DNA of 64,000 bases, taken from Providencia rustigianii DSM 4541 (lineage in GTDB: Bacteria > Pseudomonadota > Gammaproteobacteria > Enterobacterales > Enterobacteriaceae). The notes beneath the pieces are model-generated. The model was not told where the DNA came from, ran no database searches, and saw only the letters and a list, made by a program, of their open reading frames with translations. The position numbers were made by a program, and so were the translations under genes. Shown one piece after another: positions 34,339-45,352 of the stretch. Where the stretch lies: positions 549,944 through 613,943 of the forward strand of contig NZ_GG703818.1 of NCBI RefSeq assembly GCF_000156395.1, given 5' to 3'. Within the stretch, counting starts at the first letter, position 1; every line of letters starts with the position of its first letter.

Positions 34339-35469
34339 CTATGATAAATGCGGGATCTTTAAATATTCTTCGCTCTGCATTTCTTGTAGGCGAGAAAAGC
34401 AACGTTGGTACTCAAATGCTAAAAGTTGCCCTTGATAGAGTGACTCCATCGGCACTTGCGCATTAATCATTAATTTTACCTTACGCTCGTAGAACTCATC
34501 AATAAGCGCGAGGAAACGTCTAGCTGGATTCTCATCCGCCATTCCCATTACAGGCACATCGTACAGAAGTACAGTGTGATAGCAGTTAGAGAGGTAGATA
34601 TAGTCATTTTGACTACGAGGCTCTTCACACAACACTTTAAAACTAATGGCAAGTACACCTTCTGCGGAGCGAATTGCCTGCATTTGGCGATGATTTACTT
34701 CCAATACAGGGGTTTTGTGCCCCTCTTTACCAGCTAATTTAATGAACGTTTCATCGAGGTGCTGACGGTTTTGCTCATTAATTGGTGATAAAAATAGATG
34801 TGCTTGTGTCAATGTACGCAGGCGATAATCAATTCCAGCATCCACATTCATGACATCGCAATACTTTTTAATTTGCTCAATGGCAGGTAAGAAACGTGCC
34901 CGTTGTAGTCCATTACGATAAAGGTTGTCTGGAGTAATATTCGATGTAGCAACTAACGTAATTCCACGAGCGAATAGACCTTCAAGCAAAGTCCCTAAGA
35001 TCATGGCATCGGTAATATCAGACACGAAAAACTCATCAAAACACAATACATCCGTCTGTTTTTTAAACTCATCGGCGATAGTTTCTAATGGGTTTTCTTG
35101 CCCTTGTAATGCCATTAAATCTTCCTGCACTTTCTTCATAAAGCGGTGGAAATGTAAGCGCAATTTTCGATCGCCAGGCAGGCTGTCATAAAACATATCC
35201 ATCAGCCATGTTTTTCCTCGACCAACTCCCCCCCACATATATAACCCTTGTACAGGCTCGCAGCTTTTTGTTGATGGTTTGCCGAGCAAACGACCAAAAC
35301 GTTGTTTTAAGCCTTTCGGTTTCTCATTGGGAAAACAAGGTGTTGCACTGCAAAGTTGTTGATAAATTTTATCTAAACGCTCGACTGCTTGCTTTTGAAC
35401 ATCGTCCGGCTGAAAATTGCCTTGAGCAATTGCCTGCTGGTAACGCATAGTAGGGGTCATCGGCGACAT
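34339..35469 (-). CDS. zapE: Cell division ATPase ZapE (AFG1 family)
   Basis: A 376-residue AAA-type ATPase close to E. coli ZapE (375). Walker A GGVGRGKT lies near residue 80, and the Walker B-type segment VLCFDEFFVSDITDAM near 145. ZapE goes to the Z-ring late in division and destabilises FtsZ polymers; it also helps cells growing in low oxygen or heat. ATG 35469 is preferred to TTG 35472. It is divergent from zapG, with 251 bases between the start codons. Confidence 0.94.
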   Translation of the reverse strand: MSPMTPTMRYQQAIAQGNFQPDDVQKQAVERLDKIYQQLCSATPCFPNEKPKGLKQRFGRLLGKPSTKSCEPVQGLYMWGGVGRGKTWLMDMFYDSLPGDRKLRLHFHRFMKKVQEDLMALQGQENPLETIADEFKKQTDVLCFDEFFVSDITDAMILGTLLEGLFARGITLVATSNITPDNLYRNGLQRARFLPAIEQIKKYCDVMNVDAGIDYRLRTLTQAHLFLSPINEQNRQHLDETFIKLAGKEGHKTPVLEVNHRQMQAIRSAEGVLAISFKVLCEEPRSQNDYIYLSNCYHTVLLYDVPVMGMADENPARRFLALIDEFYERKVKLMINAQVPMESLYQGQLLAFEYQRCFSRLQEMQSEEYLKIPHLS

Positions 35470-35720
35470 CAACTGAATAATCCTTAAAATTTTCGGTTTT
35501 TTTTACCGTTATATGATATACACTGCCTTTATTATAACCAGATTCTGTTATCATTTAACTTTCGATTAACCATTCGGCATAGAGTAAGGAATTTTGCTTT
35601 ATTATTCCACTCTTTAGTCATTAACAGATTGGCCATTAACGGGTATAGTTAGGGTAATCGAGCTAAATTTTTGGCGAATATTTTCTGTGAATTTTGATTG
35701 AAGTAAACGAAGGAGTTAGC

Positions 35721-36119
35721 ATGACTTGGGAGTATGCACTAATAGGATTAGTTGTTGGTTTTATCATCGGCGCATTGGTTGTGCGTTATGGCAATCCAAA
35801 ACTTCGTCAACAAAAAACAGCACAGGCTGAATTAGACAAGAAAAGTACTGAACTCGAAGAGTATCGTAAAGAACTTGTCAGCCACTTTGCTCGCAGCGCA
35901 GAATTACTGGATAAAATGGCACGTGACTATCGCCAGCTGTATCAACATATGGCTCAAAGCTCATCAGAGTTAATGCCTGATATGCAAGATAATCCGTTCA
36001 ACTACCGTTTGACTGAATCTGAAGCTGATAACGATCAAGCTCCGGTAAAAATGCCACCAAGAGATTATTCTGAAGGCGCTTCAGGGTTATTCCGCCCAGT
36101 TGAAGAAAAAGAGAAGTAA
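35721..36119 (+). CDS. zapG: Cell-envelope protein ZapG (YhcB, DUF1043)
   Basis: A 132-residue protein, the same as E. coli YhcB/ZapG. ATG 35721 follows GAAGGAG; nine open codons upstream are excluded. It has one N-terminal transmembrane helix (YALIGLVVGFIIGALVVRYG) followed by a cytoplasmic coiled coil (residues about 28-85) and a disordered tail with NPFNYRL-type motifs. It joins the division and elongation machineries and affects cell shape and envelope balance. Confidence 0.94.
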   Translation: MTWEYALIGLVVGFIIGALVVRYGNPKLRQQKTAQAELDKKSTELEEYRKELVSHFARSAELLDKMARDYRQLYQHMAQSSSELMPDMQDNPFNYRLTESEADNDQAPVKMPPRDYSEGASGLFRPVEEKEK

Positions 36120-36451
36120 TTACGCTATTCAGCTACCCGTAATCCTACATTACGGGTGGCTATTCAATATTTCAGTCGATTCCCCTCAGTACATTCATAT
36201 CCCATCCAATTATGAATAAAATCTTATAGTTAATTTAATAACTGTATAGAAGTTCGAGTTTCACTTAAATATCATGTAAACAGATGTAAAATAGTGGATA
36301 AGTACTATCCGCATTGGGAACTTTTGAGCATAATCTGTAGTCATAGTACTCAGTTAAGTTAAATTTGAGACCAACAAATATCTCAATTCATGATGTTTTA
36401 ATCGAGGTTTCTATCGTGAGTTGATATTTTATTTTTGAGAGAATCTACGGA
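36120..36451. other. Gap between zapG and degQ with a hairpin and a sigma-E-like promoter
   Basis: ACCCGTAAT and ATTACGGGT (36135-36157) form a stem 15 bases after zapG, without a T run. Further on GGAACTT (36317-36323), a 16-base spacer and GTCATA (36340-36345) resemble the sigma-E consensus GGAACTT-N16-GTCTAA. No gene was seen. Confidence 0.5.
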
Positions 36452-37849
36452 ATGATGAAAAGAAAAAATTTTTTTCTAACGGCTGTCGCAATGAGCTTAG
36501 GGTTAACTCTAGCAACTATCCCTGCAATTAGTAGTGCTGCGTTGCCTGCAACGTTACCGACGTCTGCACAAAGTCAAAATATGCCAAGCTTGGCACCTAT
36601 GCTGGAAAAAGTACTGCCGGCAGTGGTTAACATTCACGTTTCAGGTACTCGCGTTCAAACACAACAGATTCCAGATGAATTGAAATTCTTCTTTGGGCCA
36701 AATACACCATCGCAACAACAAAGCGTACGTCCATTTGAAGGGTTAGGTTCTGGTGTCATTATCGATGCCACTCAAGGTTATGTGCTAACCAATAACCACG
36801 TTATTGATGGTGCGGACAAAATCCAAATCCAACTTAACGATGGTCGAGAAATTGATGTCAAACTGATCGGTAAAGATCCCCAAACAGATATTGCGTTATT
36901 AAAAATATCTAATGCTAAAGATATCAAAAACTTAACTGCCGTCTCTATCGCTGACTCAGATAAGCTGCGTGTTGGAGATTTTGCTGTTGCTGTCGGCAAC
37001 CCATTCGGTTTAGGACAAACTGCAACATCAGGGATTATTTCTGCACTTGGTCGTAGTGGTTTAAATCTGGAAGGTTTAGAAAACTTTATCCAGACTGACG
37101 CCTCAATTAACCGTGGTAACTCAGGGGGTGCTCTGGTTAACTTAAACGGCGAATTGATTGGTATTAACACTGCTATTTTAGCGCCAGGCGGCGGTAACAT
37201 CGGTATTGGCTTTGCTATCCCTAGCAACATGGCGAAAAGCCTGAGTGAGCAACTGATTAAACACGGTGAAGTCAAACGCGGTATCTTAGGTATCAAAGGT
37301 ACTGAAATGAACTCTGACATCGCTAAAGCGTTCAATATCGATGCTCAACGTGGTGCATTCGTCAGCGAAGTCATTCCTAAGTCATCGGCAGCGAAGGCCG
37401 GTATTAAATCTGGTGACGTATTAGTTTCTGTTGATGGTAAACGAATCAATAGCTTTGCAGAATTAAGAGCCAAAATTGGAACGAGTCAACTAGGTAAAGA
37501 AATCACCCTTGGCCTGATCCGCTCAGGTAAGCCAATGGAAGTGAAAGTCGTCCTAGACAGCGATGAAGGTTCTGCGACAAAAGCGGAAAAACTCAGTGAA
37601 TCATTATTAGGTGCAACAATCTCAAATGCGATTGTTAGCAATACTAAAGGGGTTCAAATTGACAATGTAGCACCGAAATCACCAGCGGCATTAGTTGGCT
37701 TAGTGAAAGGTGACCTGATCTTTGGTGTGAATGATGCTCGAGTCGAAAACATCGAACAGTTCCGCAAAATCATAGAGAGCAAACCTCCAGTACTGGCAAT
37801 GAAAGTCTTACGTGGTGGTGAAACCCTCTATTTATTGATGAAAAACTAA
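36452..37849 (+). CDS. degQ: Periplasmic serine protease/chaperone DegQ
   Basis: A 465-residue HtrA-family protein with a signal peptide (cleaved after about residue 29, ISSAA), a trypsin-like domain with H116, D146 and S224 (RGNSGGALV), and two PDZ domains (about 270-360 and 375-465). It forms large cages that degrade or refold misfolded envelope proteins. The order degQ-degS after zapG matches E. coli, which favours DegQ over DegP. A second ATG one codon on is equally possible. A terminator separates it from degS. Confidence 0.93.
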   Translation: MMKRKNFFLTAVAMSLGLTLATIPAISSAALPATLPTSAQSQNMPSLAPMLEKVLPAVVNIHVSGTRVQTQQIPDELKFFFGPNTPSQQQSVRPFEGLGSGVIIDATQGYVLTNNHVIDGADKIQIQLNDGREIDVKLIGKDPQTDIALLKISNAKDIKNLTAVSIADSDKLRVGDFAVAVGNPFGLGQTATSGIISALGRSGLNLEGLENFIQTDASINRGNSGGALVNLNGELIGINTAILAPGGGNIGIGFAIPSNMAKSLSEQLIKHGEVKRGILGIKGTEMNSDIAKAFNIDAQRGAFVSEVIPKSSAAKAGIKSGDVLVSVDGKRINSFAELRAKIGTSQLGKEITLGLIRSGKPMEVKVVLDSDEGSATKAEKLSESLLGATISNAIVSNTKGVQIDNVAPKSPAALVGLVKGDLIFGVNDARVENIEQFRKIIESKPPVLAMKVLRGGETLYLLMKN

Positions 37850-37880
37850 TTCATTAATAAAAACTATTTAAATCAATAAA

Positions 37881-37915
37881 ACAGGTACAGTACACTCTGC
37901 TGTACCTGTTTTTTT
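37881..37915 (+). terminator. Terminator after degQ
   Basis: ACAGGTACAG and CTGTACCTGT form a 10-bp stem followed by six to seven Ts. It lies 30 bases after the degQ stop. Confidence 0.9.
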
Positions 37916-37980
37916 ATGTTATGCTCAAAGTATCTACCTATAAAATAAATCTAATCAAGCTAACCTTGGTAACCTTTAAT

Positions 37981-39048
37981 ATGGTCAAAAAGCTACTTTT
38001 GTCTGTCGTGCTAGGTTTAGTTACCGCCTCGATTATCATTATTGCGGTCCCTTCCTTGCGCCCACAAGGGTTAGCCAACTTACTGTATGGCAAAACCAAT
38101 AGCGAGCCAGTTAGTTACAATAAAGCTGTGCGCCGTGCCGCGCCAGCGGTTGTGTATGTTTATAGTAGCTCTAAAGGCAGTTTCTCCCAGTCCGGGCGGG
38201 AGTTACAATCACTGGGTTCTGGAGTGATCCTTAGCACCAATGGCTATATTATTACCAACAAACATGTCGTTGATAACCCTGACCAAATCCTCGTCGCATT
38301 ACAGGATGGCGCTATTTTTGATGCCTTATTGGTGGGTTCTGATCCCCTCACTGATCTTGCTGTATTGAAAATTGATGCGGAAAATCTTCCAGTGATCCCA
38401 ATTAATACGCGTCGAGTTACTCATGTAGGAGATGTGGTTTTAGCCATTGGTAATCCGTATAACCTTGGACAAACAGTCACTCAAGGTATTATCAGCGCCA
38501 CTGGGCGTGTTGGATTAAGTTCTACACGTAGGCAAAATTTTCTACAAACCGATGCCTCGATAAACTCCGGTAACTCCGGCGGTGCGCTGATTAATACTGA
38601 AGGTGAATTAGTTGGGATCAACACCCTCTCCTTTAGCGCGGGACAAGGTCTTAACTCCGAAGGGTTAAGCTTTGCCATTCCAACGCCTCTAGCCACTAAG
38701 ATCATGGAGAAATTAATCCGTGATGGCCGAGTGATCCGCGGTTATATCGGTATTACTGCCCGCGAATTGCCACAAATTCGTTCAAACAATAACAATATTA
38801 ATCAGATTCAAGGTTTACGTATCTTCCAAGTATCACCAAATGGACCTGCGGGTAAATCTGGTATTATTCAAGGGGATATCATTTTGTCCTTAGATGGTAA
38901 ACCGGCTGTCTCTGCCGCAGAAACTATGGATTACGTGGCTGAAATTCGTCCTGGCAGTAAAATTCCAGTTCAAATCCTACGAGATGGTGAAATAAAAAAT
39001 ATTGATGTCGTCATTGAAGAATTACCTGAAGGGCAAGCAGCCAACTAA
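37981..39048 (+). CDS. degS: Site-1 protease DegS of the sigma-E pathway
   Basis: A 355-residue membrane-anchored HtrA protease, exactly the length of E. coli DegS. One N-terminal transmembrane helix (residues about 4-24) is followed by the protease domain with H95, D125 and S199 (INSGNSGGAL) and one PDZ domain (about 255-345). Its PDZ senses unfolded porin tails and then the protease cuts RseA, releasing sigma E. The start at ATG 37981 has a weak RBS; 20 open codons upstream lack similarity to DegS and begin inside the degQ terminator trailer. Confidence 0.94.
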   Translation: MVKKLLLSVVLGLVTASIIIIAVPSLRPQGLANLLYGKTNSEPVSYNKAVRRAAPAVVYVYSSSKGSFSQSGRELQSLGSGVILSTNGYIITNKHVVDNPDQILVALQDGAIFDALLVGSDPLTDLAVLKIDAENLPVIPINTRRVTHVGDVVLAIGNPYNLGQTVTQGIISATGRVGLSSTRRQNFLQTDASINSGNSGGALINTEGELVGINTLSFSAGQGLNSEGLSFAIPTPLATKIMEKLIRDGRVIRGYIGITARELPQIRSNNNNINQIQGLRIFQVSPNGPAGKSGIIQGDIILSLDGKPAVSAAETMDYVAEIRPGSKIPVQILRDGEIKNIDVVIEELPEGQAAN

Positions 39049-39060
39049 AATTTTTCTAAT

Positions 39061-39094
39061 AAAAAAGGCTGTTCCGCTACAGAACAACCTTTTC
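39061..39094. terminator. Bidirectional terminator between degS and murA
   Basis: AAAAAAGG and CCTTTTC arms enclose a second pairing of TGTTC with GAACA. It stands between convergent genes. Confidence 0.75.
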
Positions 39095-39127
39095 TTAATT
39101 TAGCGATTCAACCCGCTCTATGCTCAA

Positions 39128-40414
<1,287 letters not shown>

Positions 40415-40443
40415 TTACAAACTGTTCGCTTACATTTTAATGC

Positions 40444-40698
40444 TTATAGCCCACTCAGTTTACGGTCTCGCTCCCACTGTGCTGGCGTATAAGCTTTGAT
40501 TGAAAGCGCATGAATCCGGTTGTCCGCAATATATTCCATTAACGGAGCATAAATAGCCTGCTGCTGCTTAACACGGCTCATGCCGTCAAATAGGCTGCCC
40601 ACAGCAATGACTTGAAAGTGGCTGCCATCGCCAGTCACGATCGCTTCATCCAGAGACAGCTTTTCCATCAATACTTGCTTTATTTCGTTGGTTTCCAT
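40444..40698 (-). CDS. ibaG: BolA-family protein IbaG
   Basis: An 84-residue BolA/IbaG-type protein with the family core [20 protein letters not shown] (residues about 21-40). IbaG works with monothiol glutaredoxin GrxD in iron-sulfur trafficking and affects acid tolerance. It lies between mlaB and murA, as in E. coli. A hairpin in the 137-bp gap from mlaB suggests that ibaG-murA also has its own promoter. Confidence 0.94.
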   Translation of the reverse strand: METNEIKQVLMEKLSLDEAIVTGDGSHFQVIAVGSLFDGMSRVKQQQAIYAPLMEYIADNRIHALSIKAYTPAQWERDRKLSGL

Positions 40699-40783
40699 AA
40701 TAACTCAATCTTATGATTATTCATGATAGTAAATATAGGTGCCTATCCTAATAGATCCAGCACAACACTTAAACCATAGAAAA

Positions 40784-40814
40784 CGCCTCTGGTACACAAA
40801 AACACACAGAGGCG
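40784..40814. terminator. Hairpin between mlaB and ibaG
   Basis: CGCCTCTG and CAGAGGCG pair exactly around a 15-base loop, with four Ts after the stem on the minus strand and six Ts nearby on the plus strand. It probably attenuates or ends the mla transcript. Confidence 0.65.
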
Positions 40815-40835
40815 CTCTTTTTTACATAACTTGAC

Positions 40836-41126
40836 CTAATTGATGAGAAAAGCTTTCACACCATACAGCTCAATCAAGGTATTCAGGTTATCGCTGATAC
40901 CCACAAATTTCAGTGGACGCTGCTGGGATTGATATTCGCCTTTAAGGCGGACTAACATCGCTAAGCCTGTTGAATCCACATGGGATAAATTGGAAACATC
41001 AATAGACTCTATATGGCTGAGTAACGACTGGCGTTTTTCCCAAAACCCTAATATTGAATCTCGATCCAAAATCCCTGAAATAACTAATGTTGTTTCATTC
41101 TGCGCCCATGACAGCTGACCGCTCAT
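40836..41126 (-). CDS. mlaB: Phospholipid transport STAS protein MlaB
   Basis: A 96-residue STAS-domain protein with the motif NLSHVDSTGLAMLVRL near residues 45-60. It is the small cytosolic subunit of the MlaFEDB ABC complex and is needed for its assembly and ATPase activity. One base separates it from mlaC. It is last in the mlaFEDCB group, as in E. coli. Confidence 0.93.
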   Translation of the reverse strand: MSGQLSWAQNETTLVISGILDRDSILGFWEKRQSLLSHIESIDVSNLSHVDSTGLAMLVRLKGEYQSQQRPLKFVGISDNLNTLIELYGVKAFLIN

Positions 41127-41127
41127 A

Positions 41128-41757
41128 TTACCTGTTCTCTTCTAAAGTAATAGGGATTTGAGCACTGCGCTCTAACTGTTGAGTTAAGCCATCAATACCT
41201 TGCTTACGTAGAATATCGCCCCACTCATTCTGTTTTGTGGTGATCATGCTGACACCTTCAGCGATCATGTCATAAGCTTGCCAGTAACCCGTTTTACTGT
41301 TTTTACGCCATTGAAAATCTAGACGTACAGGCGGGCGACCATTGGTATCATTGATCGTCACACGGATTGCAACAATATTTTTATCCCCTAACGGTTGTTC
41401 TGGGGCAATGCTATAAGTTTGACCATGATACATAGCTAATGCTTGACCATAAACTTGCTCAAGATAGGCTTCGAATGCTTTAAAATAAGCATCGCGCTGT
41501 GCAGGAGTTGCACCTTTATAATAGGTCCCTAATACCAATGCCCCTGCATATTTAATCTGTACATATGGCAGTAATTCTTCACGCACAATAGTACGCAAAT
41601 AATCAGGATTCTGTCTAATTTTAGGCTGCTCTGACTTTAATCGATTAAAAGTTTTATCTGCCGCCTCATCCATTAATTTATAAGGATTGGTTTGGTCGAT
41701 TGCCATCGCAAATGGGGCAATCGCAAGCATCGCAACCATCAATAAACGTTTAAACAT
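41128..41757 (-). CDS. mlaC: Periplasmic phospholipid-binding protein MlaC
   Basis: A 209-residue protein with a signal peptide (residues 1-19, ending PFAMA) and the MlaC fold. It ferries phospholipids across the periplasm between the outer-membrane MlaA-porin complex and the inner-membrane MlaFEDB complex. Typical segments are [19 protein letters not shown] near residue 33 and [13 protein letters not shown] near 71. It is in order between mlaD and mlaB. Confidence 0.94.
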   Translation of the reverse strand: MFKRLLMVAMLAIAPFAMAIDQTNPYKLMDEAADKTFNRLKSEQPKIRQNPDYLRTIVREELLPYVQIKYAGALVLGTYYKGATPAQRDAYFKAFEAYLEQVYGQALAMYHGQTYSIAPEQPLGDKNIVAIRVTINDTNGRPPVRLDFQWRKNSKTGYWQAYDMIAEGVSMITTKQNEWGDILRKQGIDGLTQQLERSAQIPITLEENR

Positions 41758-41793
41758 AATTTATTCCTTTTAAATTCACAGGGAACACCAAAA

Positions 41794-42306
41794 TTAATGT
41801 GCCGGTGCAGGGGCTTGAGCAGGCTCTGTACCTTGGCTATCGCCACTCTTATATAAGAACTGACCGATTAAATCTTCTAACACCATGGCTGGCTTAGTAT
41901 CTTCTAAACGCCCTCCATCTTTCAAAATCGCAATTCCCATATCTTCATCATCAGGTCCAATATTCATCGCAATATATTGCTCGCCCAGCAAACCTGAGGT
42001 ACGAATCGACAAAGAACTGGAATCCGGAATATTATCGTACTCACTCAATAAGTCGATTTTCACTTCGGGAACATAGTTCTTTTTGTCTAACGAGATACTC
42101 GCAACACGCCCAATAACCACACCACCGACCTTGACGGGAGAACCGACCTTTAAGCCTCCCACATTTTCGAAGGGAGCTGAAACTTGATAGGTTGATTGAC
42201 TCCCAATCGATTTTAAATCAGCGACTTTTAAGCATAAGAATACAATTGCGGCGATCGCCAACAACATAAAACAACCAACCCATATTTCACTTTTTTTACT
42301 TTGCAT
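41794..42306 (-). CDS. mlaD: Inner-membrane MCE protein MlaD
   Basis: A 170-residue protein with one N-terminal transmembrane helix (about 10-27) and one MCE domain (about 40-115; FENVGGLKVGSPVKVGGVVIG). It forms a periplasmic hexameric ring on MlaE through which lipids pass. The C-terminal tail is proline- and alanine-rich. It is slightly shorter than E. coli MlaD (183). Confidence 0.94.
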   Translation of the reverse strand: MQSKKSEIWVGCFMLLAIAAIVFLCLKVADLKSIGSQSTYQVSAPFENVGGLKVGSPVKVGGVVIGRVASISLDKKNYVPEVKIDLLSEYDNIPDSSSLSIRTSGLLGEQYIAMNIGPDDEDMGIAILKDGGRLEDTKPAMVLEDLIGQFLYKSGDSQGTEPAQAPAPAH

Positions 42307-42309
42307 GAC

Positions 42310-43092
42310 TTAGTTCCCAAACATCAGTGCTGTCAGTACGAAATCTAACCCCAAAACCGATAACGATGCATGAACAACCGTTTTAGTTGTCGCTCGGCTA
42401 ATCCCTTCTGAAGTTGGAATTGCATCATAACCATTAAAGAGTGCAATCCAAGTCACCGTTATCGCGAAGACTAAACTCTTGATAAAGCAGTTCACTATAT
42501 CTAATCGCCATTCAATGGAAGACTGCATTGATGACCAAAAGAAGCCGGGATCAATGCCTTTCCAATCCACCCCAACAATCGCACCGCCAATAATACCGAC
42601 GGCAACAAAAATTAGGGATAATAATGGCATGCTAATAAAACCGGCCCAAAATCTTGGTGCAATTACGCGTCTTAGAGGATCGACGGCCATCATTTCTAAA
42701 CTCGAAATTTGCTCCGTTGCTTTCATTAAACCAATTTCGGCTGTTAAGGCTGATCCCGCTCGCCCCGCAAACAGCAAGGCAGTGACAACGGGGCCTAATT
42801 CACGCAACAGTGATAACGCCACCATCATGCCAAGACTAGCTTCAGCACTAAATGTGGTTAATACCAAATAACCTTGAAGTCCCAAAACCATGCCAATAAA
42901 TAAACCCGATACCGCAACAATCAGGAGCGACTGAACGCCCACTGAATAAAGCTGCTGCATTAATAGCGGCCACTGTTTCGCAAATTCAGGCTTACCGAAT
43001 AATGCACGAAACAGCATATAGCCCGCACGACCAAACGCTGCAAAAGTCTCAATCCACCGACGTCCGAAGGCAGCTATCGCCTTTATTATCAT
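42310..43092 (-). CDS. mlaE: ABC permease MlaE
   Basis: A 260-residue integral membrane protein of the MlaE family, with five to six helices and the conserved segment [25 protein letters not shown] near residue 90-115. It is the membrane core of the MlaFEDB phospholipid transporter. It lies six bases from mlaF and three from mlaD, so all are one operon. Confidence 0.95.
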   Translation of the reverse strand: MIIKAIAAFGRRWIETFAAFGRAGYMLFRALFGKPEFAKQWPLLMQQLYSVGVQSLLIVAVSGLFIGMVLGLQGYLVLTTFSAEASLGMMVALSLLRELGPVVTALLFAGRAGSALTAEIGLMKATEQISSLEMMAVDPLRRVIAPRFWAGFISMPLLSLIFVAVGIIGGAIVGVDWKGIDPGFFWSSMQSSIEWRLDIVNCFIKSLVFAITVTWIALFNGYDAIPTSEGISRATTKTVVHASLSVLGLDFVLTALMFGN

Positions 43093-43098
43093 CTTTAT

Positions 43099-43902
43099 TT
43101 ACCCTAATAAATCAGCTGAGTAGTCATTAGCCGGGAACCGAAACGGCACCGGACCATCAGCAATACCATCCATAAACTGTCTCACTCGCGGGTCTTGATT
43201 TTCCCGTAGCTCTTCTCCCGTTCCTTTCGCAATCACATGCTGCTGCGCTACAATATAAGCTTTATCAGCAATGCTCAAAACTTCAGGAACATCATGGGAA
43301 ACCACGACACAGGTAACCCCAAGTGCTTGATTGAGTTCATCGATTAGCTTGACCAAAACACCCATTGTAATCGGGTCTTGCCCAACAAAAGGCTCATCAA
43401 ACATAATTAAATCTGGATCCAGTGCAATCGCTCTGGCTAGTGCTGCACGGCGAGCCATTCCACCCGATAATTCAGACGGCATCAACTGTGCCGCACCACG
43501 TAGCCCAACCGCTTCTAATTTCATCATCACTGTCGTATGAATCAATGATTCTGGTAAGTTCGTATGCTCGCGCAATGGAAAAGCCACATTATTAAACACG
43601 TCCATATCCGTAAACAACGCACCGGATTGAAACAGCATGCTCATTTTCTTACGTGATTGATACAATTTAGAACGAGACAACGCAGGAATATTGTCGCCAT
43701 CAAACCATATTTCACCTTCTTCAGGACGTAACTGACCACCAATCAGGCGTAATAATGTCGTTTTACCGATCCCTGAAGGCCCCATAATCGCCGTGATCTT
43801 ACCGCGAGGTACTGTTAGATTAATATTCTCAAATATTTTCCTATTTCCCCGCGTAAATGACATATTTTTGACTTCGATTAAGTTGTCTGTCTGTGCTTGC
43901 AT
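43099..43902 (-). CDS. mlaF: ABC ATPase MlaF
   Basis: A 267-residue ABC ATPase with Walker A GPSGIGKTT near residue 42, signature ELSGGMARRAALARAI near 145 and Walker B LIMFDEPFVGQDP near 166. It powers the Mla system, which removes misplaced phospholipids from the outer leaflet of the outer membrane. It is the first gene of mlaFEDCB. The 455-bp gap upstream, shared with kdsD, must contain its promoter. Confidence 0.95.
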   Translation of the reverse strand: MQAQTDNLIEVKNMSFTRGNRKIFENINLTVPRGKITAIMGPSGIGKTTLLRLIGGQLRPEEGEIWFDGDNIPALSRSKLYQSRKKMSMLFQSGALFTDMDVFNNVAFPLREHTNLPESLIHTTVMMKLEAVGLRGAAQLMPSELSGGMARRAALARAIALDPDLIMFDEPFVGQDPITMGVLVKLIDELNQALGVTCVVVSHDVPEVLSIADKAYIVAQQHVIAKGTGEELRENQDPRVRQFMDGIADGPVPFRFPANDYSADLLG

Positions 43903-44357
43903 CGTTTAATAACTCGGTTATATGCCAAACTTAGATTTTTAAAATTAAGTCGGGATTTTACAGAAAAATAAACCCAAAATCGTCCTATATCACATCAACC
44001 TATTATTTATAGTACTATATCGCCGAAAATATGACGGTGGATGTGACTATAAATAGAGATAAACCACTATTCGGATGAATATGAGTTAAATTTCACTATA
44101 GTTAACGAATATTTTACCTAATTAATAGAAGATAGCTCTTAGAAATTTACCTATCCAACACAAGAGTATGCGAACTAGAAAATATTTTTTTGGACATCGG
44201 TGCTGCTAGGTATTTATTCGGACGTTTTTTCTCTTTATTAGATAATAACTAGCTGTACTGACAGGATTAATGAAAGCTTAGCAGACAAAATACTTACTGA
44301 TACTAAGTATTCGTTATACAATCCAATTTTGCTAATTTGATCCAACCGAAACTACCC
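43903..44357. other. Divergent promoter gap between mlaF and kdsD
   Basis: An AT-rich stretch with no credible gene. In E. coli yrbG lies in this place; it is absent here. Promoters for both operons must lie here, but I found no convincing consensus pair. Confidence 0.5.
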
Positions 44358-45338
44358 ATGGAACTAGAAATGTCAAATATCGATTTTCAGAAAGTAGGTA
44401 AAGAAGTTCTCCATATCGAACGCGAAGGTCTAAAAAACCTAGAACAATATATCAATCATGATTTTGACCTCGCTTGTCAGAAAATTTTTTCTTGCCAAGG
44501 CAAAGTTGTCGTTATGGGGATGGGAAAATCAGGGCATATTGGAACAAAAATCGCAGCAACACTTGCGAGTACAGGAACACCTTCATTTTTTGTTCATCCC
44601 GGAGAAGCAAGTCATGGTGATCTTGGTATGGTCACCGATAAAGATATTGTATTAGCGATCTCAAATTCAGGGGAATCAGGGGAAATTTTAGCTCTGCTTC
44701 CAGTACTTAAACGCATTAAAGTGCCATTAATCTGCATGACCAATAACCCAGAAAGCAGCATGGGAAAATATGCGGATATTCATCTGTGCATCAAAGTACC
44801 ACAAGAAGCTTGTCCGTTAGGTTTAGCACCGACCACCAGCACCACTGCAACCCTAGTAATGGGAGATGCATTAGCCATTGCATTATTAACTGCACGAGGC
44901 TTTACAGCAGATGATTTTGCCCTGTCACATCCAGGGGGCGCACTTGGACGCAAACTTTTATTATTAGTTCGTGATTTAATGAGTACTGGTGATGATATCC
45001 CGCATATTTCTAAAAGTGCTTCTTTACGTGAAGCCTTAATTGAAATCACTCGCAAAAAACTAGGTATGACCGTTATTTGTGGCGATGACATGAATATTGA
45101 AGGTATTTTCACCGATGGGGATTTACGCCGTATCTTTGATATGGGCATTGACCTCAATAACGCCAAAATTGCCGATTTAATGACTCCAGGTGGTATTCGA
45201 GTTGCCCCGGGTATGCTGGCTGTTGAAGCACTAAATCTTATGCAATCTCGACATGTTACTTCACTGTTAGTCGCTGACGGCAACAAATTAGTGGGTGTTC
45301 TTCATATGCACGATCTGCTGCAAGCAGGGGTTGTATAA
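44358..45338 (+). CDS. kdsD: D-arabinose 5-phosphate isomerase KdsD
   Basis: A 326-residue enzyme with an N-terminal SIS domain (GMGKSGHIGTKIAATLASTG near residue 55; FFVHPGEASHGDLGM) and two C-terminal CBS domains (about 205-325). It converts ribulose 5-phosphate to arabinose 5-phosphate, the first step to Kdo for LPS. ATG 44358 and ATG 44370 are both possible; a TTG at 44337 is unlikely. It heads the kdsD-kdsC-lptCAB-rpoN run. Confidence 0.93.
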   Translation: MELEMSNIDFQKVGKEVLHIEREGLKNLEQYINHDFDLACQKIFSCQGKVVVMGMGKSGHIGTKIAATLASTGTPSFFVHPGEASHGDLGMVTDKDIVLAISNSGESGEILALLPVLKRIKVPLICMTNNPESSMGKYADIHLCIKVPQEACPLGLAPTTSTTATLVMGDALAIALLTARGFTADDFALSHPGGALGRKLLLLVRDLMSTGDDIPHISKSASLREALIEITRKKLGMTVICGDDMNIEGIFTDGDLRRIFDMGIDLNNAKIADLMTPGGIRVAPGMLAVEALNLMQSRHVTSLLVADGNKLVGVLHMHDLLQAGVV

Positions 45339-45352
45339 ATAAAGGAAATGAT

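Noticed and set aside
37921-37980. Extended N terminus of DegS
   Set aside because: The 20 codons begin in the T-rich tail of the degQ terminator and do not resemble DegS; the protein from 37981 has the normal length and anchor.
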